NCBI RefSeq assembly: GCF_050870875.2
Contig: NZ_CP194041.2
Span: 4,030,001-4,094,000, forward strand
DNA length: 64,000 nt
Origin: Agarivorans sp050870875
GTDB taxonomy: Bacteria > Pseudomonadota > Gammaproteobacteria > Enterobacterales > Celerinatantimonadaceae
Direction of reading: 5' to 3'
Shown: piece by piece, positions 1 through 8,111 of the stretch
Layout: each line of letters starts with the position of its first letter
How positions within the stretch are numbered: the stretch's first letter is position 1
Translations under genes and position numbers: made by a program
The notes under the pieces: model-generated
What the model was told of the DNA's origin: nothing
Database searches by the model: none
The model's input: only the letters and a program-made list of their open reading frames with translations

Positions 1-1
1 T

Positions 2-634
2 ATTGTTGGCGTTAACTTTAACCGTTGGGTCTTGAGTACCACGGCTAAAGTACAACAGCTCCAAAAAAACCGAATTTCGCGGATCGTGATGACAGGTGCG
101 GCATTTGGTGCAGTATTTGCGACCCTGCAAAGCTTGGTTCCCGATATCACCGGCGGCGGAGTAGAACTCATCACCGAGTTGTTTAGAAATCCAATTGTTT
201 GGGGTGTTTGCCTGTTATTGTTTGTGCTTCGCTTATTTACGACCATTGCGAGTTTTGGTTCGGCTGCACCTGGGGGAGTATTCTCTCCCATGCTCGCACT
301 GGGCACTCTGCTTGGATTAGCATATGGCAGCTTAATGGCAAGTTATTTTCCTGACCTGGTTCCTGAACCAGGCATCTTTGCCATTGCTGGCATGGGGGCT
401 CTGTTTGCCGCAACAGTTCGAGCGCCAGTCACCGGCATCATTTTAGTGGTTGAGATGACCGATAACTACCAGCTCATTTTGCCGTTACTGGTTACTTGTT
501 TAGGAGCGACCTTCATTGCCCAAGCCTTGAAAGGGAAATCACTATATTCTGAACTATTGAAGCAATCACTGCGTAACAATCCTGAAATCAAACGTCAGAT
601 CAACGAAAGTCACGAGGATAGTAAAACAAGCTAA
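2..634 (+). CDS. clcA: ClC-family H+/Cl- exchange transporter, C-terminal part (5' end outside window)
   Basis: The reading frame is open from the left edge of the window, so only the last ~210 residues of the protein are visible. These hold the end of a ClC chloride channel/transporter: the GGVFSP segment (the family's third chloride-coordinating motif), the stretch RAPVTGIILVVEMTDNY and the late KSLYS element whose tyrosine lines the chloride pathway in E. coli ClcA. Several hydrophobic helices follow the family pattern. A TTG at position 32 could be read as a start but lies inside the conserved domain and is not the real one. There is no cytoplasmic CBS pair after the last helix, as in the short bacterial ClcA type. 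In E. coli ClcA exchanges two chlorides for one proton and helps acid resistance; that role here is by homology. Confidence 0.9.
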   Translation: MVGVNFNRWVLSTTAKVQQLQKNRISRIVMTGAAFGAVFATLQSLVPDITGGGVELITELFRNPIVWGVCLLLFVLRLFTTIASFGSAAPGGVFSPMLALGTLLGLAYGSLMASYFPDLVPEPGIFAIAGMGALFAATVRAPVTGIILVVEMTDNYQLILPLLVTCLGATFIAQALKGKSLYSELLKQSLRNNPEIKRQINESHEDSKTS

Positions 635-976
635 ACTCGCAATCGCTGTGCGTAAGGATCAGGCATTACGGTTCAAAATAGTAAATGACCCAGATATACA
701 GCCATCACATCGGAAAGCTCGAGCCCAAAGTTAAAGTCATCGCCAAGAACGATAGCACAATTGCTGAGCTTGTTCTTTTCGTCCCTCGTCGGCAACACTC
801 AGCAGCGACTTGTTATATGGTACATAACATTTGATTCAGCGCTTCCCAAATAAAAATCATCAGTAAAGTGGGCTTTAAGCCCGGTAACAGTATTGCTGCA
901 AGCCCCCTGATTCAGTCGCGAGGGTAGCCATTCTCACAGATTATTCGCAGATTCATGATTTAATGAGCGAATAGAG
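635..976. other. intergenic region before the metK promoter
   Basis: About 340 bases with no credible coding frame. I see no obvious intrinsic terminator for the chloride transporter and no SAM riboswitch fold. The region ends in the metK promoter and met boxes, described separately. Confidence 0.5.
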
Positions 977-1005
977 TGGAAAAATAAAGTCAGCGAAACT
1001 AGAAT
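977..1005 (+). promoter_or_regulatory. probable sigma-70 promoter of metK
   Basis: A -35-like TGGAAA (977-982) and a -10-like TAGAAT (1000-1005) are separated by 17 bases. The predicted start of transcription falls in the met boxes directly downstream, which suits repression by MetJ. Confidence 0.5.
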
Positions 1006-1037
1006 AGACGTCCAGATGGTCATCCATCTATACGTCA
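1006..1037 (+). promoter_or_regulatory. MetJ operator: four tandem 8-bp met boxes
   Basis: Four adjoining octamers, AGACGTCC, AGATGGTC, ATCCATCT and ATACGTCA, match the met-box consensus AGACGTCT at about 7, 4, 5 and 6 positions. The array is also an imperfect dyad with GACGT and ACGTC at its ends. It starts at the end of the predicted -10 box and lies 31 bases before the metK ATG. MetJ with bound S-adenosylmethionine represses metK in gammaproteobacteria, so this is feedback control by the enzyme's own product. Confidence 0.8.
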
Positions 1038-1068
1038 TCAACATTACATTCTAAGAGAGTCCAATCAC

Positions 1069-2220
1069 ATGACTACACACTTGTTTACTTCAGAATCAGT
1101 GTCTGAAGGGCATCCAGACAAAATTGCAGATCAAATTTCTGACGCTGTATTGGACGCAATTTTAACCCAGGATCCCAAAGCCCGTGTAGCTTGTGAGACT
1201 TACGTCAAAACGGGCATGGTGATGGTTGGCGGGGAAATCACAACCTCAGCCTGGGTGGATATTGAAGAATTAGCTCGCTCAACGGTACGAGAAATCGGTT
1301 ATACCCACTCCGACATGGGTTTCGATGCAGATTCTTGTGCGGTATTAAACGTGGTTGGGAAACAATCTCCAGACATCAACCAAGGCGTTGACCGTGCTCG
1401 ACCAGAAGAACAAGGTGCCGGAGACCAAGGTTTAATGTTTGGTTATGCGACCAACGAAACCGATGTGCTTATGCCAGCACCTATTACCTACTCTCACCTA
1501 CTAGTCAAACGCCAAGCAGAGGTTCGCAAGAATGGAGTCTTAAGCTGGTTGCGCCCAGATGCAAAATCTCAAGTTACCTTTGCTTATGAGAATGGCATCA
1601 TTACCGGGATCGATGCAGTAGTCCTTTCGACCCAACATTGCGACAGCATTTCCACCGAAGATTTGCGTGAAGCGGTAATGGAAGAAATCATTAAACCAGT
1701 GCTTCCAGCACAGTGGCTCAATGACAAAACCCAGTACCATATCAACCCCACAGGTCGTTTTGTCATTGGTGGGCCAATGGGCGACTGTGGCTTAACTGGC
1801 CGTAAGATCATTGTGGATACCTATGGCGGCATGGCGCGTCATGGCGGGGGGGCTTTCTCCGGTAAAGATCCATCAAAAGTGGATCGTAGTGCCGCTTATG
1901 CAGGCCGTTATGTCGCCAAGAATATTGTCGCAGCAGGTTTAGCAGAGCGTTGTGAGATTCAAGTGTCTTATGCGATTGGAGTCGCCGAGCCGACTTCTAT
2001 TAGTATCGAAACCTTTGGTAGTGGTAAACTCGCTGAAGACAAATTGATTGCCTTGGTACGCAAGCATTTCGACCTTCGCCCTTATGGTATTTTGAAAATG
2101 CTCGACCTGGAGCGCCCCATCTATCAAGCCACAGCCGCTTATGGTCACTTTGGTCGCAACGAGTTCCCATGGGAACAAACCGATAAAGCCGAAGCCCTGA
2201 AAGCCGATGCTGGCCTATAA
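1069..2220 (+). CDS. metK: S-adenosylmethionine synthase
   Basis: MetK makes S-adenosylmethionine from methionine and ATP, releasing phosphate and pyrophosphate, in the cytoplasm. The 383-residue length equals that of the E. coli enzyme. Visible motifs are GHPDKIADQISDAVLD near residue 14, the signature GAGDQGLMFGYA near 116, GGPMGDCGLTGRKIIVDTYG near 230, and the phosphate-binding loop GGGAFSGKDPSKVDRSA near 258. The ATG follows AGAGAG at a good distance. The gene is monocistronic: it has its own promoter, an array of met boxes and a terminator just after its stop. The long antisense frames within it are shadows. Confidence 0.98.
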   Translation: MTTHLFTSESVSEGHPDKIADQISDAVLDAILTQDPKARVACETYVKTGMVMVGGEITTSAWVDIEELARSTVREIGYTHSDMGFDADSCAVLNVVGKQSPDINQGVDRARPEEQGAGDQGLMFGYATNETDVLMPAPITYSHLLVKRQAEVRKNGVLSWLRPDAKSQVTFAYENGIITGIDAVVLSTQHCDSISTEDLREAVMEEIIKPVLPAQWLNDKTQYHINPTGRFVIGGPMGDCGLTGRKIIVDTYGGMARHGGGAFSGKDPSKVDRSAAYAGRYVAKNIVAAGLAERCEIQVSYAIGVAEPTSISIETFGSGKLAEDKLIALVRKHFDLRPYGILKMLDLERPIYQATAAYGHFGRNEFPWEQTDKAEALKADAGL

Positions 2221-2244
2221 ACCCAAGCTTCACTAGCTTGAAGC

Positions 2245-2286
2245 AGCCGAAAGCGTATAATCAGCGATTATCCTTTCGGCTTTTTG
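2245..2286 (+). terminator. rho-independent terminator of metK
   Basis: A 9-bp stem AGCCGAAAG / CTTTCGGCT encloses a 19-base loop and runs into a short T tract. The loop contains a perfect TATAAT (2256-2261), which might serve as a -10 element for sprT, although no convincing -35 lies at the right distance. The T tract overlaps the predicted start of sprT. Confidence 0.8.
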
Positions 2287-2763
2287 GATCTTAAGGTGCA
2301 ACAACTTTCGCAACAGGTTGAAGCTTGCTTTCAACAAGCAGAACGCTTCTATCAACGTGCATTTACACGACCAGAAATCGTGTTATCGGCACGTCGCAGT
2401 AAAGTTGCGGGCAGCGCCAACCTAATTCAATGGCGACTACGCTTTAATCAGCATTTTTACCAACAACAACCACAACACTTCCTCGCTCAAACCGTGCCTC
2501 ACGAAGTGGCTCATCTAATTTGCCACGCCCTCTATGGTCGAATCAAACCACACGGCAAAGAATGGCAAACCTTGATGCAACAGGTGTTCCACTGCTCACC
2601 TACAACCACCCATCGTTACTCCCTGGAAACTCTCGAGCTAAGCACGGTGATGTATCGCTGCCAGTGCCAAAACCATCAATTGGGGATCCGCCGTCATAAT
2701 AAAGTACTGCAAGGGGCTCGCTATCAATGTAAACGCTGTAAACAAACCTTGGTTGCTCAATAA
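2284..2763 (+). CDS. sprT: SprT family zinc metalloprotease-like protein
   Basis: A 159-residue SprT-like protein. The HExxH-type zinc site reads HEVAH (about residue 77), followed by GRIKPHGKEW and a C-terminal zinc ribbon with CQC and CKRC cysteine pairs. E. coli SprT has the same layout and about 165 residues; its physiological role is poorly known, while the related eukaryotic SPRTN cuts DNA-protein crosslinks. The start is uncertain: a TTG at 2284 lies in the metK terminator's T tract, and a GTG at 2296 is possible. An in-frame stop at 2239 rules out a much longer protein. It sits between metK and rsmE as in Vibrio and Shewanella, but endonuclease I (endA), which usually follows sprT there, is absent. 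Confidence 0.88.
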   Translation: MDLKVQQLSQQVEACFQQAERFYQRAFTRPEIVLSARRSKVAGSANLIQWRLRFNQHFYQQQPQHFLAQTVPHEVAHLICHALYGRIKPHGKEWQTLMQQVFHCSPTTTHRYSLETLELSTVMYRCQCQNHQLGIRRHNKVLQGARYQCKRCKQTLVAQ

Positions 2764-2897
2764 ACCATAACTTGCCAGCCAAATGAGCAGCACTAACAAC
2801 CGCAACGATTTGCAGGCTAGGCTTCGAGCGACGAACAGTTTATCCTTAACAACCTTATTTGCTTCAATTTTCACTCGCTCAGGAGCCGACACTTAGC

Positions 2898-3629
2898 ATG
2901 CGTATTCCTCGTATTTATCAACCCTCCCCACTCAACGTTCAGCAAATCGTTGAATTAGATAGCGAGGCCGCCAACCATGTCGGTCGAGTATTACGGATGA
3001 CAGCAGGCCAACACTTAGAGCTATTTAATGGCGACGGCAACAATTACTCCGCAAGTATCGAAAGTAGCGGCAAGAAGCAGGTGAGTGTAAAAATATTAAC
3101 GCAACAACTTAATGCCAGCGAATCCCCCCTCAGGATCCATTTAGGACAAGTGATTTCCCGCGGTGACCGCATGGAATTTACCATTCAAAAATCGGTGGAA
3201 CTGGGGGTCAATAAAATCACCCCACTCACCAGTGAGCGCTGTGGGGTCAAACTTAACCAAGAGCGTTTTGAGAAAAAACGCCAACAATGGCAAAAAATCG
3301 CGATTGCCGCCTGTGAACAATCAGGGCGCAGTGTCGTACCCGAGATCGCCGAACTACAGAGTTTTGAGCAGTGGGCTGGTGAAAACAGTCAAGCAATGAA
3401 GTTGAATTTGCATCCAAAGGCCCCATATAGCATTAAGACCCTCCCCATTCCGCTGCATGGCGTAAGATTGTTGATCGGGCCCGAGGGAGGGCTCACAGAG
3501 CAAGAAATTGCGGTCTGTAACCAGCATCACTTTCAAGAGACCCTACTCGGTCCACGAGTGCTGCGCACCGAAACTGCCGCACTAACAGCAATAACGGCTT
3601 TGCAATGTCAATTTGGAGACTTAGCATAA
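2898..3629 (+). CDS. rsmE: 16S rRNA (uracil(1498)-N3)-methyltransferase
   Basis: RsmE methylates N3 of U1498 in 16S rRNA, using S-adenosylmethionine. The protein has 243 residues: an N-terminal PUA-like RNA-binding part (LDSEAANHVGRVLRM near residue 20) and a C-terminal SPOUT knot domain with LIGPEGGLTEQEI and LGPRVLRTETAALTAI, the SAM-binding trefoil signature. I chose the ATG at 2898 (MRIPRIYQ), which has AGGAG 12 bases upstream, over the longer frame from a TTG at 2859. Its stop directly abuts the gshB start, so rsmE, gshB, yqgE and ruvX look like one transcription unit. Confidence 0.95.
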   Translation: MRIPRIYQPSPLNVQQIVELDSEAANHVGRVLRMTAGQHLELFNGDGNNYSASIESSGKKQVSVKILTQQLNASESPLRIHLGQVISRGDRMEFTIQKSVELGVNKITPLTSERCGVKLNQERFEKKRQQWQKIAIAACEQSGRSVVPEIAELQSFEQWAGENSQAMKLNLHPKAPYSIKTLPIPLHGVRLLIGPEGGLTEQEIAVCNQHHFQETLLGPRVLRTETAALTAITALQCQFGDLA

Positions 3630-4586
3630 ATGAGTATTAAACTCGGGATCGTGATGGACCCCATCACCCAAATCAATATTAAGAAAGACTCAAGCTTCGC
3701 CATGTTGATGGAAGCGCAAGCACGTGGCTATCAAATCTATTACATGGAAATGCAAGACTTGTATCTGGAAAATGGTCGCGCAGCAGCCGCTATGCGCCCT
3801 TTGGCAGTCCAAGAAAATGCCCAGTCTTGGTTTGAATTAGGCCCAGAAGTCGATCAAAGTTTAAGTGAATTAGATGTGATCCTGATGCGTAAGGATCCCC
3901 CCTTTGATACCGAGTTTATCTACGCCACCTACATTTTGGAGCGCGCCGAGAGCGAAGGTTGTTTAATCATTAACAAACCTCAAAGCTTACGCGATGCCAA
4001 CGAAAAACTATTTACCGCCTGGTTTGCCGAGTTCACTCCGACAACCCTGGTCAGCAGTGACATGAAGCGTCTGAAAGCTTTCCATCAACAACATCAAGAT
4101 GTGATCATGAAGCCACTGGATGGGATGGGCGGCGCTTCGATATTTCGCTTAAAACAAGGCGATCCCAATGTTGGCGTGATCCTCGAAACCTTAACCAACC
4201 ACGGTCAAGAGTACTGCATGGCTCAGTGTTTTATTCCTGAAATTGTCGACGGCGACAAACGGATCTTAATCGTGGATGGCGAGCCGATGCCCTATTGCCT
4301 AGCAAGGATCCCTTCAGAAGGTGAAACTCGCGGTAATTTAGCCGCGGGCGGACGCGGTGTGGCTCAACCGCTATCAGAGAGTGACTGGAAAATAGCAAAC
4401 GCAATTGGCCCAGAACTCAAAGCCAGAGGGCTGGTATTTGTCGGCCTCGATGTGATTGGTGATAAAGTCACCGAAATTAACGTCACCAGCCCGACTTGTA
4501 TTAAAGAAATAGAAGCAGCCTTCAATATTTCGATTACAGGCAAGTTAATGGATGCCATTGAAGCTAAACTTATAGTATCAACCTAA
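3630..4586 (+). CDS. gshB: glutathione synthetase
   Basis: GshB joins gamma-glutamylcysteine and glycine with ATP to give glutathione, the second step of the pathway. The 318-residue protein is the normal proteobacterial length. It has the N-terminal substrate domain starting KLGIVMDPI, the NEKLFTAWF motif near residue 123, the ATP-grasp element MKPLDGMGGASIF near 160 and the C-terminal NVTSPTCIKEIE. The ATG follows the rsmE stop with no spacer, so translation is probably coupled. A gamma-glutamylcyclotransferase-like protein encoded at 30.1 kb may act in glutathione turnover. Confidence 0.97.
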   Translation: MSIKLGIVMDPITQINIKKDSSFAMLMEAQARGYQIYYMEMQDLYLENGRAAAAMRPLAVQENAQSWFELGPEVDQSLSELDVILMRKDPPFDTEFIYATYILERAESEGCLIINKPQSLRDANEKLFTAWFAEFTPTTLVSSDMKRLKAFHQQHQDVIMKPLDGMGGASIFRLKQGDPNVGVILETLTNHGQEYCMAQCFIPEIVDGDKRILIVDGEPMPYCLARIPSEGETRGNLAAGGRGVAQPLSESDWKIANAIGPELKARGLVFVGLDVIGDKVTEINVTSPTCIKEIEAAFNISITGKLMDAIEAKLIVST

Positions 4587-4601
4587 GTGAAGTGGTCAGC
4601 C

Positions 4602-5165
4602 ATGAATACACTGCAAAACCAGTTCTTATTAGCGATGCCTAGCCTGAATGACCCGTTTTTTAAACGAGCGGTGGTTTATATCTGTGAGCATAATGAACAG
4701 GGCGCGATGGGCTTAGTCATTAATGTACCAGTGGATCTCTCGGTCGAATCACTACTGGCACAAATCGAACTACATGACGCTACCGAAGTACATCGAGAGC
4801 ATCTAGACCGCCCGGTATACCAAGGTGGACCGGTGGCTCTGGAGCGTGGATTTGTGTTGCATTCATCCATGCATGGCTTTAGCAGCAGCTTGAAAGTAAG
4901 CGACGATCTGATGGTCACCACCTCCAAAGACGTATTAGACACACTTGGTACAGACGCCCAGCCTTCGGATTACATCGTCACCTTAGGTTATGCCAGCTGG
5001 GAGGCGGGTCAATTAGAACAAGAGATTGCCGATAATTATTGGCTTACCCTGCCAGCCAATAGCGAAATCATCTTCAAGGTTCCCAGCAATAAACGCTGGG
5101 AGGCTGCAGCCAAAAGCCTGGGGATCGATGTTTGGCAACTGTCCAGTGAAGTGGGGCACGCCTAA
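4602..5165 (+). CDS. yqgE: YqgE/AlgH family protein
   Basis: A UPF0301 (AlgH/YqgE) protein of 187 residues with the family hallmarks NQFLLAMPSL, VYICEHNEQGAMGLVIN and the C-terminal SDYIVTLGYASWEAGQLEQE. Its biochemical function is unknown; Pseudomonas AlgH was named from effects on alginate expression. The ATG at 4602 gives the N-terminus MNTLQNQFLLAMP, which matches the E. coli protein; a GTG at 4587, directly after the gshB stop, would add five residues. The gshB-yqgE-ruvX order is widely conserved. Confidence 0.93.
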   Translation: MNTLQNQFLLAMPSLNDPFFKRAVVYICEHNEQGAMGLVINVPVDLSVESLLAQIELHDATEVHREHLDRPVYQGGPVALERGFVLHSSMHGFSSSLKVSDDLMVTTSKDVLDTLGTDAQPSDYIVTLGYASWEAGQLEQEIADNYWLTLPANSEIIFKVPSNKRWEAAAKSLGIDVWQLSSEVGHA

Positions 5166-5166
5166 C

Positions 5167-5595
5167 ATGGCAAGAGCTGGAGAACGTTCGGTATTAGCCT
5201 TTGATTTTGGCACCAAGAGTATCGGGGTAGCTATCGGCCAAGAGCTCACCGCCAGCGGCAAACCGTTGGCAGCGCTCAAAGCTCAGGATGGTATCCCCAA
5301 CTGGCAAACGGTGGAAAAACTACTGGCACAATGGCTACCCGACCTGCTGGTTATCGGCTTACCCCTCAACATGGACGGCAGTGAGCAGGAGCTGACCACC
5401 CGTGCAAAAAAATTCGCCAATCGCTTACATGGGCGATTCGGCTATCCCATTGCGCTGCAGGACGAGCGTCTAACCACCGTTGATGCCAAGGAAAAACTGT
5501 TTGAATTAGGTGGTTACAAGGCGCTAGAAAAAGGTGCTGTCGATAGCCTCGCGGCCGCCTTAATCTTTGAAAGCTGGTGTTCAGAACAAGTTTGA
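5167..5595 (+). CDS. ruvX: YqgF/RuvX family Holliday junction resolvase-like nuclease, 16S rRNA 5'-end processing
   Basis: A 142-residue RNase H-fold protein. FDFGTKSIGVAIGQ at the N-terminus carries the first catalytic aspartate, IGLPLNMDGSEQ lies mid-protein, and LQDERLTTVDA plus a late VDSLAA element complete the active site of the family. The E. coli homologue, essential for growth, processes the 5' end of 16S rRNA. I start at ATG 5167, one base after the yqgE stop; the longer upstream frame only overlaps yqgE. It is the last gene of the rsmE-gshB-yqgE-ruvX cluster. The usual companions pilT/yggS do not follow. Confidence 0.94.
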   Translation: MARAGERSVLAFDFGTKSIGVAIGQELTASGKPLAALKAQDGIPNWQTVEKLLAQWLPDLLVIGLPLNMDGSEQELTTRAKKFANRLHGRFGYPIALQDERLTTVDAKEKLFELGGYKALEKGAVDSLAAALIFESWCSEQV

Positions 5596-6469
5596 GCGCC
5601 TAAGCCTTAAATCCGGCGAAACAACTTAAGCCGATGAGAGCAAGGGACGCGATCCACTGCTACCAATCTGATTCATGATATGACCTATTTATTGCGCAAA
5701 ATAAAGTTGTCGATAACGAGGCATAAACTGCAGTAACGAGTGAATCTAATTACAAGATGAATAACGTAATTAGCACTGATTTAGGCCCGCAAAATGAACT
5801 GATAATTAGCTAGATTGGTATGATACGAGGCGCTCTCCCACTCACTCCTTGCTCGCATAAAGAACAGCTAAACCTCTCATGAACGGAAAGCGGTGTGGTT
5901 CGCAGCGAAAATATCAATCATCATTCAATTAGCTGTTATTAACGTCACAAATATCAGGCGAATAAATGCGCAAAATCAATTTGCCCACAGGCAATTTCAA
6001 ACACCGAGCAAGCATATCTCAAACAAGTCATCCGATATACCGAGTATATTTAAAGCCCCTATTTATAACGTTGAGATCATAAAATTTTTAATTCATGACA
6101 AAGCTGTAAAAAATTGAATAAAAACACTCTCATACATATATCAAGTCGATACCCCGAACCCGCCGGTCAAAAAACAGCCAAAACTATCCGCTAAATATTT
6201 CCCTAAATATGTGATGAAACTAGAAATTAATACAATAAAATTAATGTGTTAGCTCATTTTAATAAATACAAAGACATTCATCACAAAAAAATATTAAGAG
6301 ATTATTATATTACAAATGAACGCGTCACACTGATGACTAATATTAACGACTAAAAGCACCGATTGAAGTGTCATGTTACCTGTAAAACAAGCCAATAAAT
6401 TTAATCACAAATTTAAAGACCACTTACATCAAACATTCGCGAAGTTCATGAGGATGCTGGAAAAATAAA
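5596..6469. other. 874-bp non-coding region, AT-rich in its right half
   Basis: No gene I can support. The left part has base composition like the neighbours; from about 5890 it becomes clearly AT-rich, continuing into the pectate lyase gene. A 74-codon frame at 5893-6117 has no ribosome-binding site and no recognisable features. No tRNA, IS end or direct repeat was seen. It probably holds the regulated promoter of the pectate lyase, but I could not fix a -35/-10 pair or a clear CRP or KdgR box. Confidence 0.5.
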
Positions 6470-8056
6470 ATGTCTTATAAAAAAATAAATAATAATACTC
6501 TACGCCTAAGTACCCTTGCCTTAATCACATCCAGTTTATTACTCACCGGATGTAATGATAGTATTGAATACACCGCTGATGGAAAGGATGATGCTAGTCA
6601 GCAACAAGATCTACAAGTTAAAAATGCTCCCTTTGGCTGGGTTACGCAATATAAAGATCCAGACGGTAATGCTCATCAAATTACTGGTGGCGCAGGTGCC
6701 ACTGAAGACAGTATTTATGTCGTTTCTAGCCGTCAAGAATTAAGAGATGCACTGAATAACATTAATAGCGAAAACTATATTTCCGGAGATAGTGCTGCCG
6801 AATTGAAAGCCAAACTTGAGCCCAAAATCATCTATTGGCAAGGTACGATTCGCGGTGATGAATTAAGCGATGGTAGCTATGCGGATGCCGAATACTATAA
6901 GTCCAAACCAAATAGAACTAAATTTGATTTTGATCTCTATGTGAAGGCTTTCGACCAAGATTATCGCGATGAATTGCAAGCGACCATCGACGCAAATGGC
7001 GCTGATGCGGAGGCCGCTAAAACGGAGCTTGACCTGTTAAAAAGACAGAATGGTCAACGTTCTCAATATGCCAATAATCAAAAATCACAAATTCAATTTC
7101 AAGTACCACCCAATACGACTCTGTTAGGGGTCGGCAATGATGCCAAGTTAATTGAAGGCTATTTATCTCTAAATACACTGAGCCATACCTTTGATCGCAC
7201 AGATAACAGCAACATTATTATTCGCAATATCACTTTCCAAGCTCCCCGTGATTTTGCTCCTGCGTGGGATGCTGGCGATGGTGACTCTGGTAATTGGAAT
7301 GCTCGGTATGATGCCGTATCGATTAATGCCAGTAATAACATATGGATTGACCATTGTTCATTTTCTGATGGAGACCACCTTGACAAAGACGAAGAGAATA
7401 TTTTCGGTAAACATGTCCAACGCCATGATGGCTTGTTAGATATAGAAGATGACTCCGATTATATTACTCTCTCTTATAATATTTTTTCAGAACACGATAA
7501 GACAATGATCATCGGCTCTGGAGATGGCGATACCGGAGACTATCGTATTACCTTCGAAGGTAACTATTGGAAGAACAATAAACAACGCACTCCACGAGTA
7601 CGCTTTGGCAAAGTTCATTTAATTAATAACTATCATCAAGGTGCAACTGACGCCGATTACCCCATTCTGTATGCCATTGGAATGGGTTATGGATCATCGA
7701 TACTTTCTGAAAGTAATGTATTTGATTTCCAAGGAAGTGGGGCAGAAGAAAGCACAATTATTGGTGCTTATAAAGGAAGTAAATTTAAAGACAATGGCTC
7801 TTGGTTTAATGATGAGCCCGCTACAGAATTAAATCAAATAGCCTTAGATAAATGTACCGAGCTACAAACAAAAGAAAAAGAAAAAGCAGCCCTGGCAAAT
7901 AAAGAGCCAGCGAGTTGGGCATTAGAAACTTGTACCAACCAGTTAGATTGGACCCCTCCTTATAACTATACAGTGGGCCGTAATCCATCGGTGGTTAAAG
8001 ATTATGTGCTGGACAATGCAGGCATCGGAAAACTAAATATTTCTGTTCCTAAATAA
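6470..8056 (+). CDS. pectate lyase family 1 (PL1) lipoprotein
   Basis: A 528-residue exported polysaccharide lyase expected to cleave polygalacturonate by beta-elimination. The N-terminus is a lipoprotein signal with lipobox LLTGC (cysteine near residue 28), so it should be membrane-anchored. The parallel beta-helix domain shows PL1 landmarks: WIDHCSFSDGDH (calcium-binding region), DGLLDIEDDSDYITLSYNIF, EHDKTMIIGSGDG, and RTPRVRFGKVHLINNYH with the catalytic-region arginine. An acidic insertion of about 100 residues lies between the signal and the helix. The gene and its upstream DNA are more AT-rich than their flanks (many AAT, ATT and AAA codons), which hints at transfer. No transporter or uronate catabolism gene lies beside it. 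Substrate within the pectin class is unproven. Confidence 0.9.
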   Translation: MSYKKINNNTLRLSTLALITSSLLLTGCNDSIEYTADGKDDASQQQDLQVKNAPFGWVTQYKDPDGNAHQITGGAGATEDSIYVVSSRQELRDALNNINSENYISGDSAAELKAKLEPKIIYWQGTIRGDELSDGSYADAEYYKSKPNRTKFDFDLYVKAFDQDYRDELQATIDANGADAEAAKTELDLLKRQNGQRSQYANNQKSQIQFQVPPNTTLLGVGNDAKLIEGYLSLNTLSHTFDRTDNSNIIIRNITFQAPRDFAPAWDAGDGDSGNWNARYDAVSINASNNIWIDHCSFSDGDHLDKDEENIFGKHVQRHDGLLDIEDDSDYITLSYNIFSEHDKTMIIGSGDGDTGDYRITFEGNYWKNNKQRTPRVRFGKVHLINNYHQGATDADYPILYAIGMGYGSSILSESNVFDFQGSGAEESTIIGAYKGSKFKDNGSWFNDEPATELNQIALDKCTELQTKEKEKAALANKEPASWALETCTNQLDWTPPYNYTVGRNPSVVKDYVLDNAGIGKLNISVPK

Positions 8057-8063
8057 TTCATTC

Positions 8064-8096
8064 AAAAAAGCCTCGAAAGATTCGAGGCTTTTTTTT
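8064..8096. terminator. bidirectional terminator between pectate lyase and the symporter
   Basis: The stem GCCTCGAA / TTCGAGGC with a 3-base loop is flanked by A6 on the left and T8 on the right, so it can end transcription from both converging genes. Confidence 0.92.
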
Positions 8097-8111
8097 ATTA
8101 ATTGAATACAA

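Noticed and set aside
635..1068. SAM riboswitch upstream of metK
   Set aside because: No SAM-I, SAM-II or SAM-IV-like pattern was seen; MetJ boxes explain regulation.
5893..6117. 74-codon frame in the gap before the pectate lyase gene
   Set aside because: No ribosome-binding site, no recognisable domain, AT-rich composition that gives such frames by chance.
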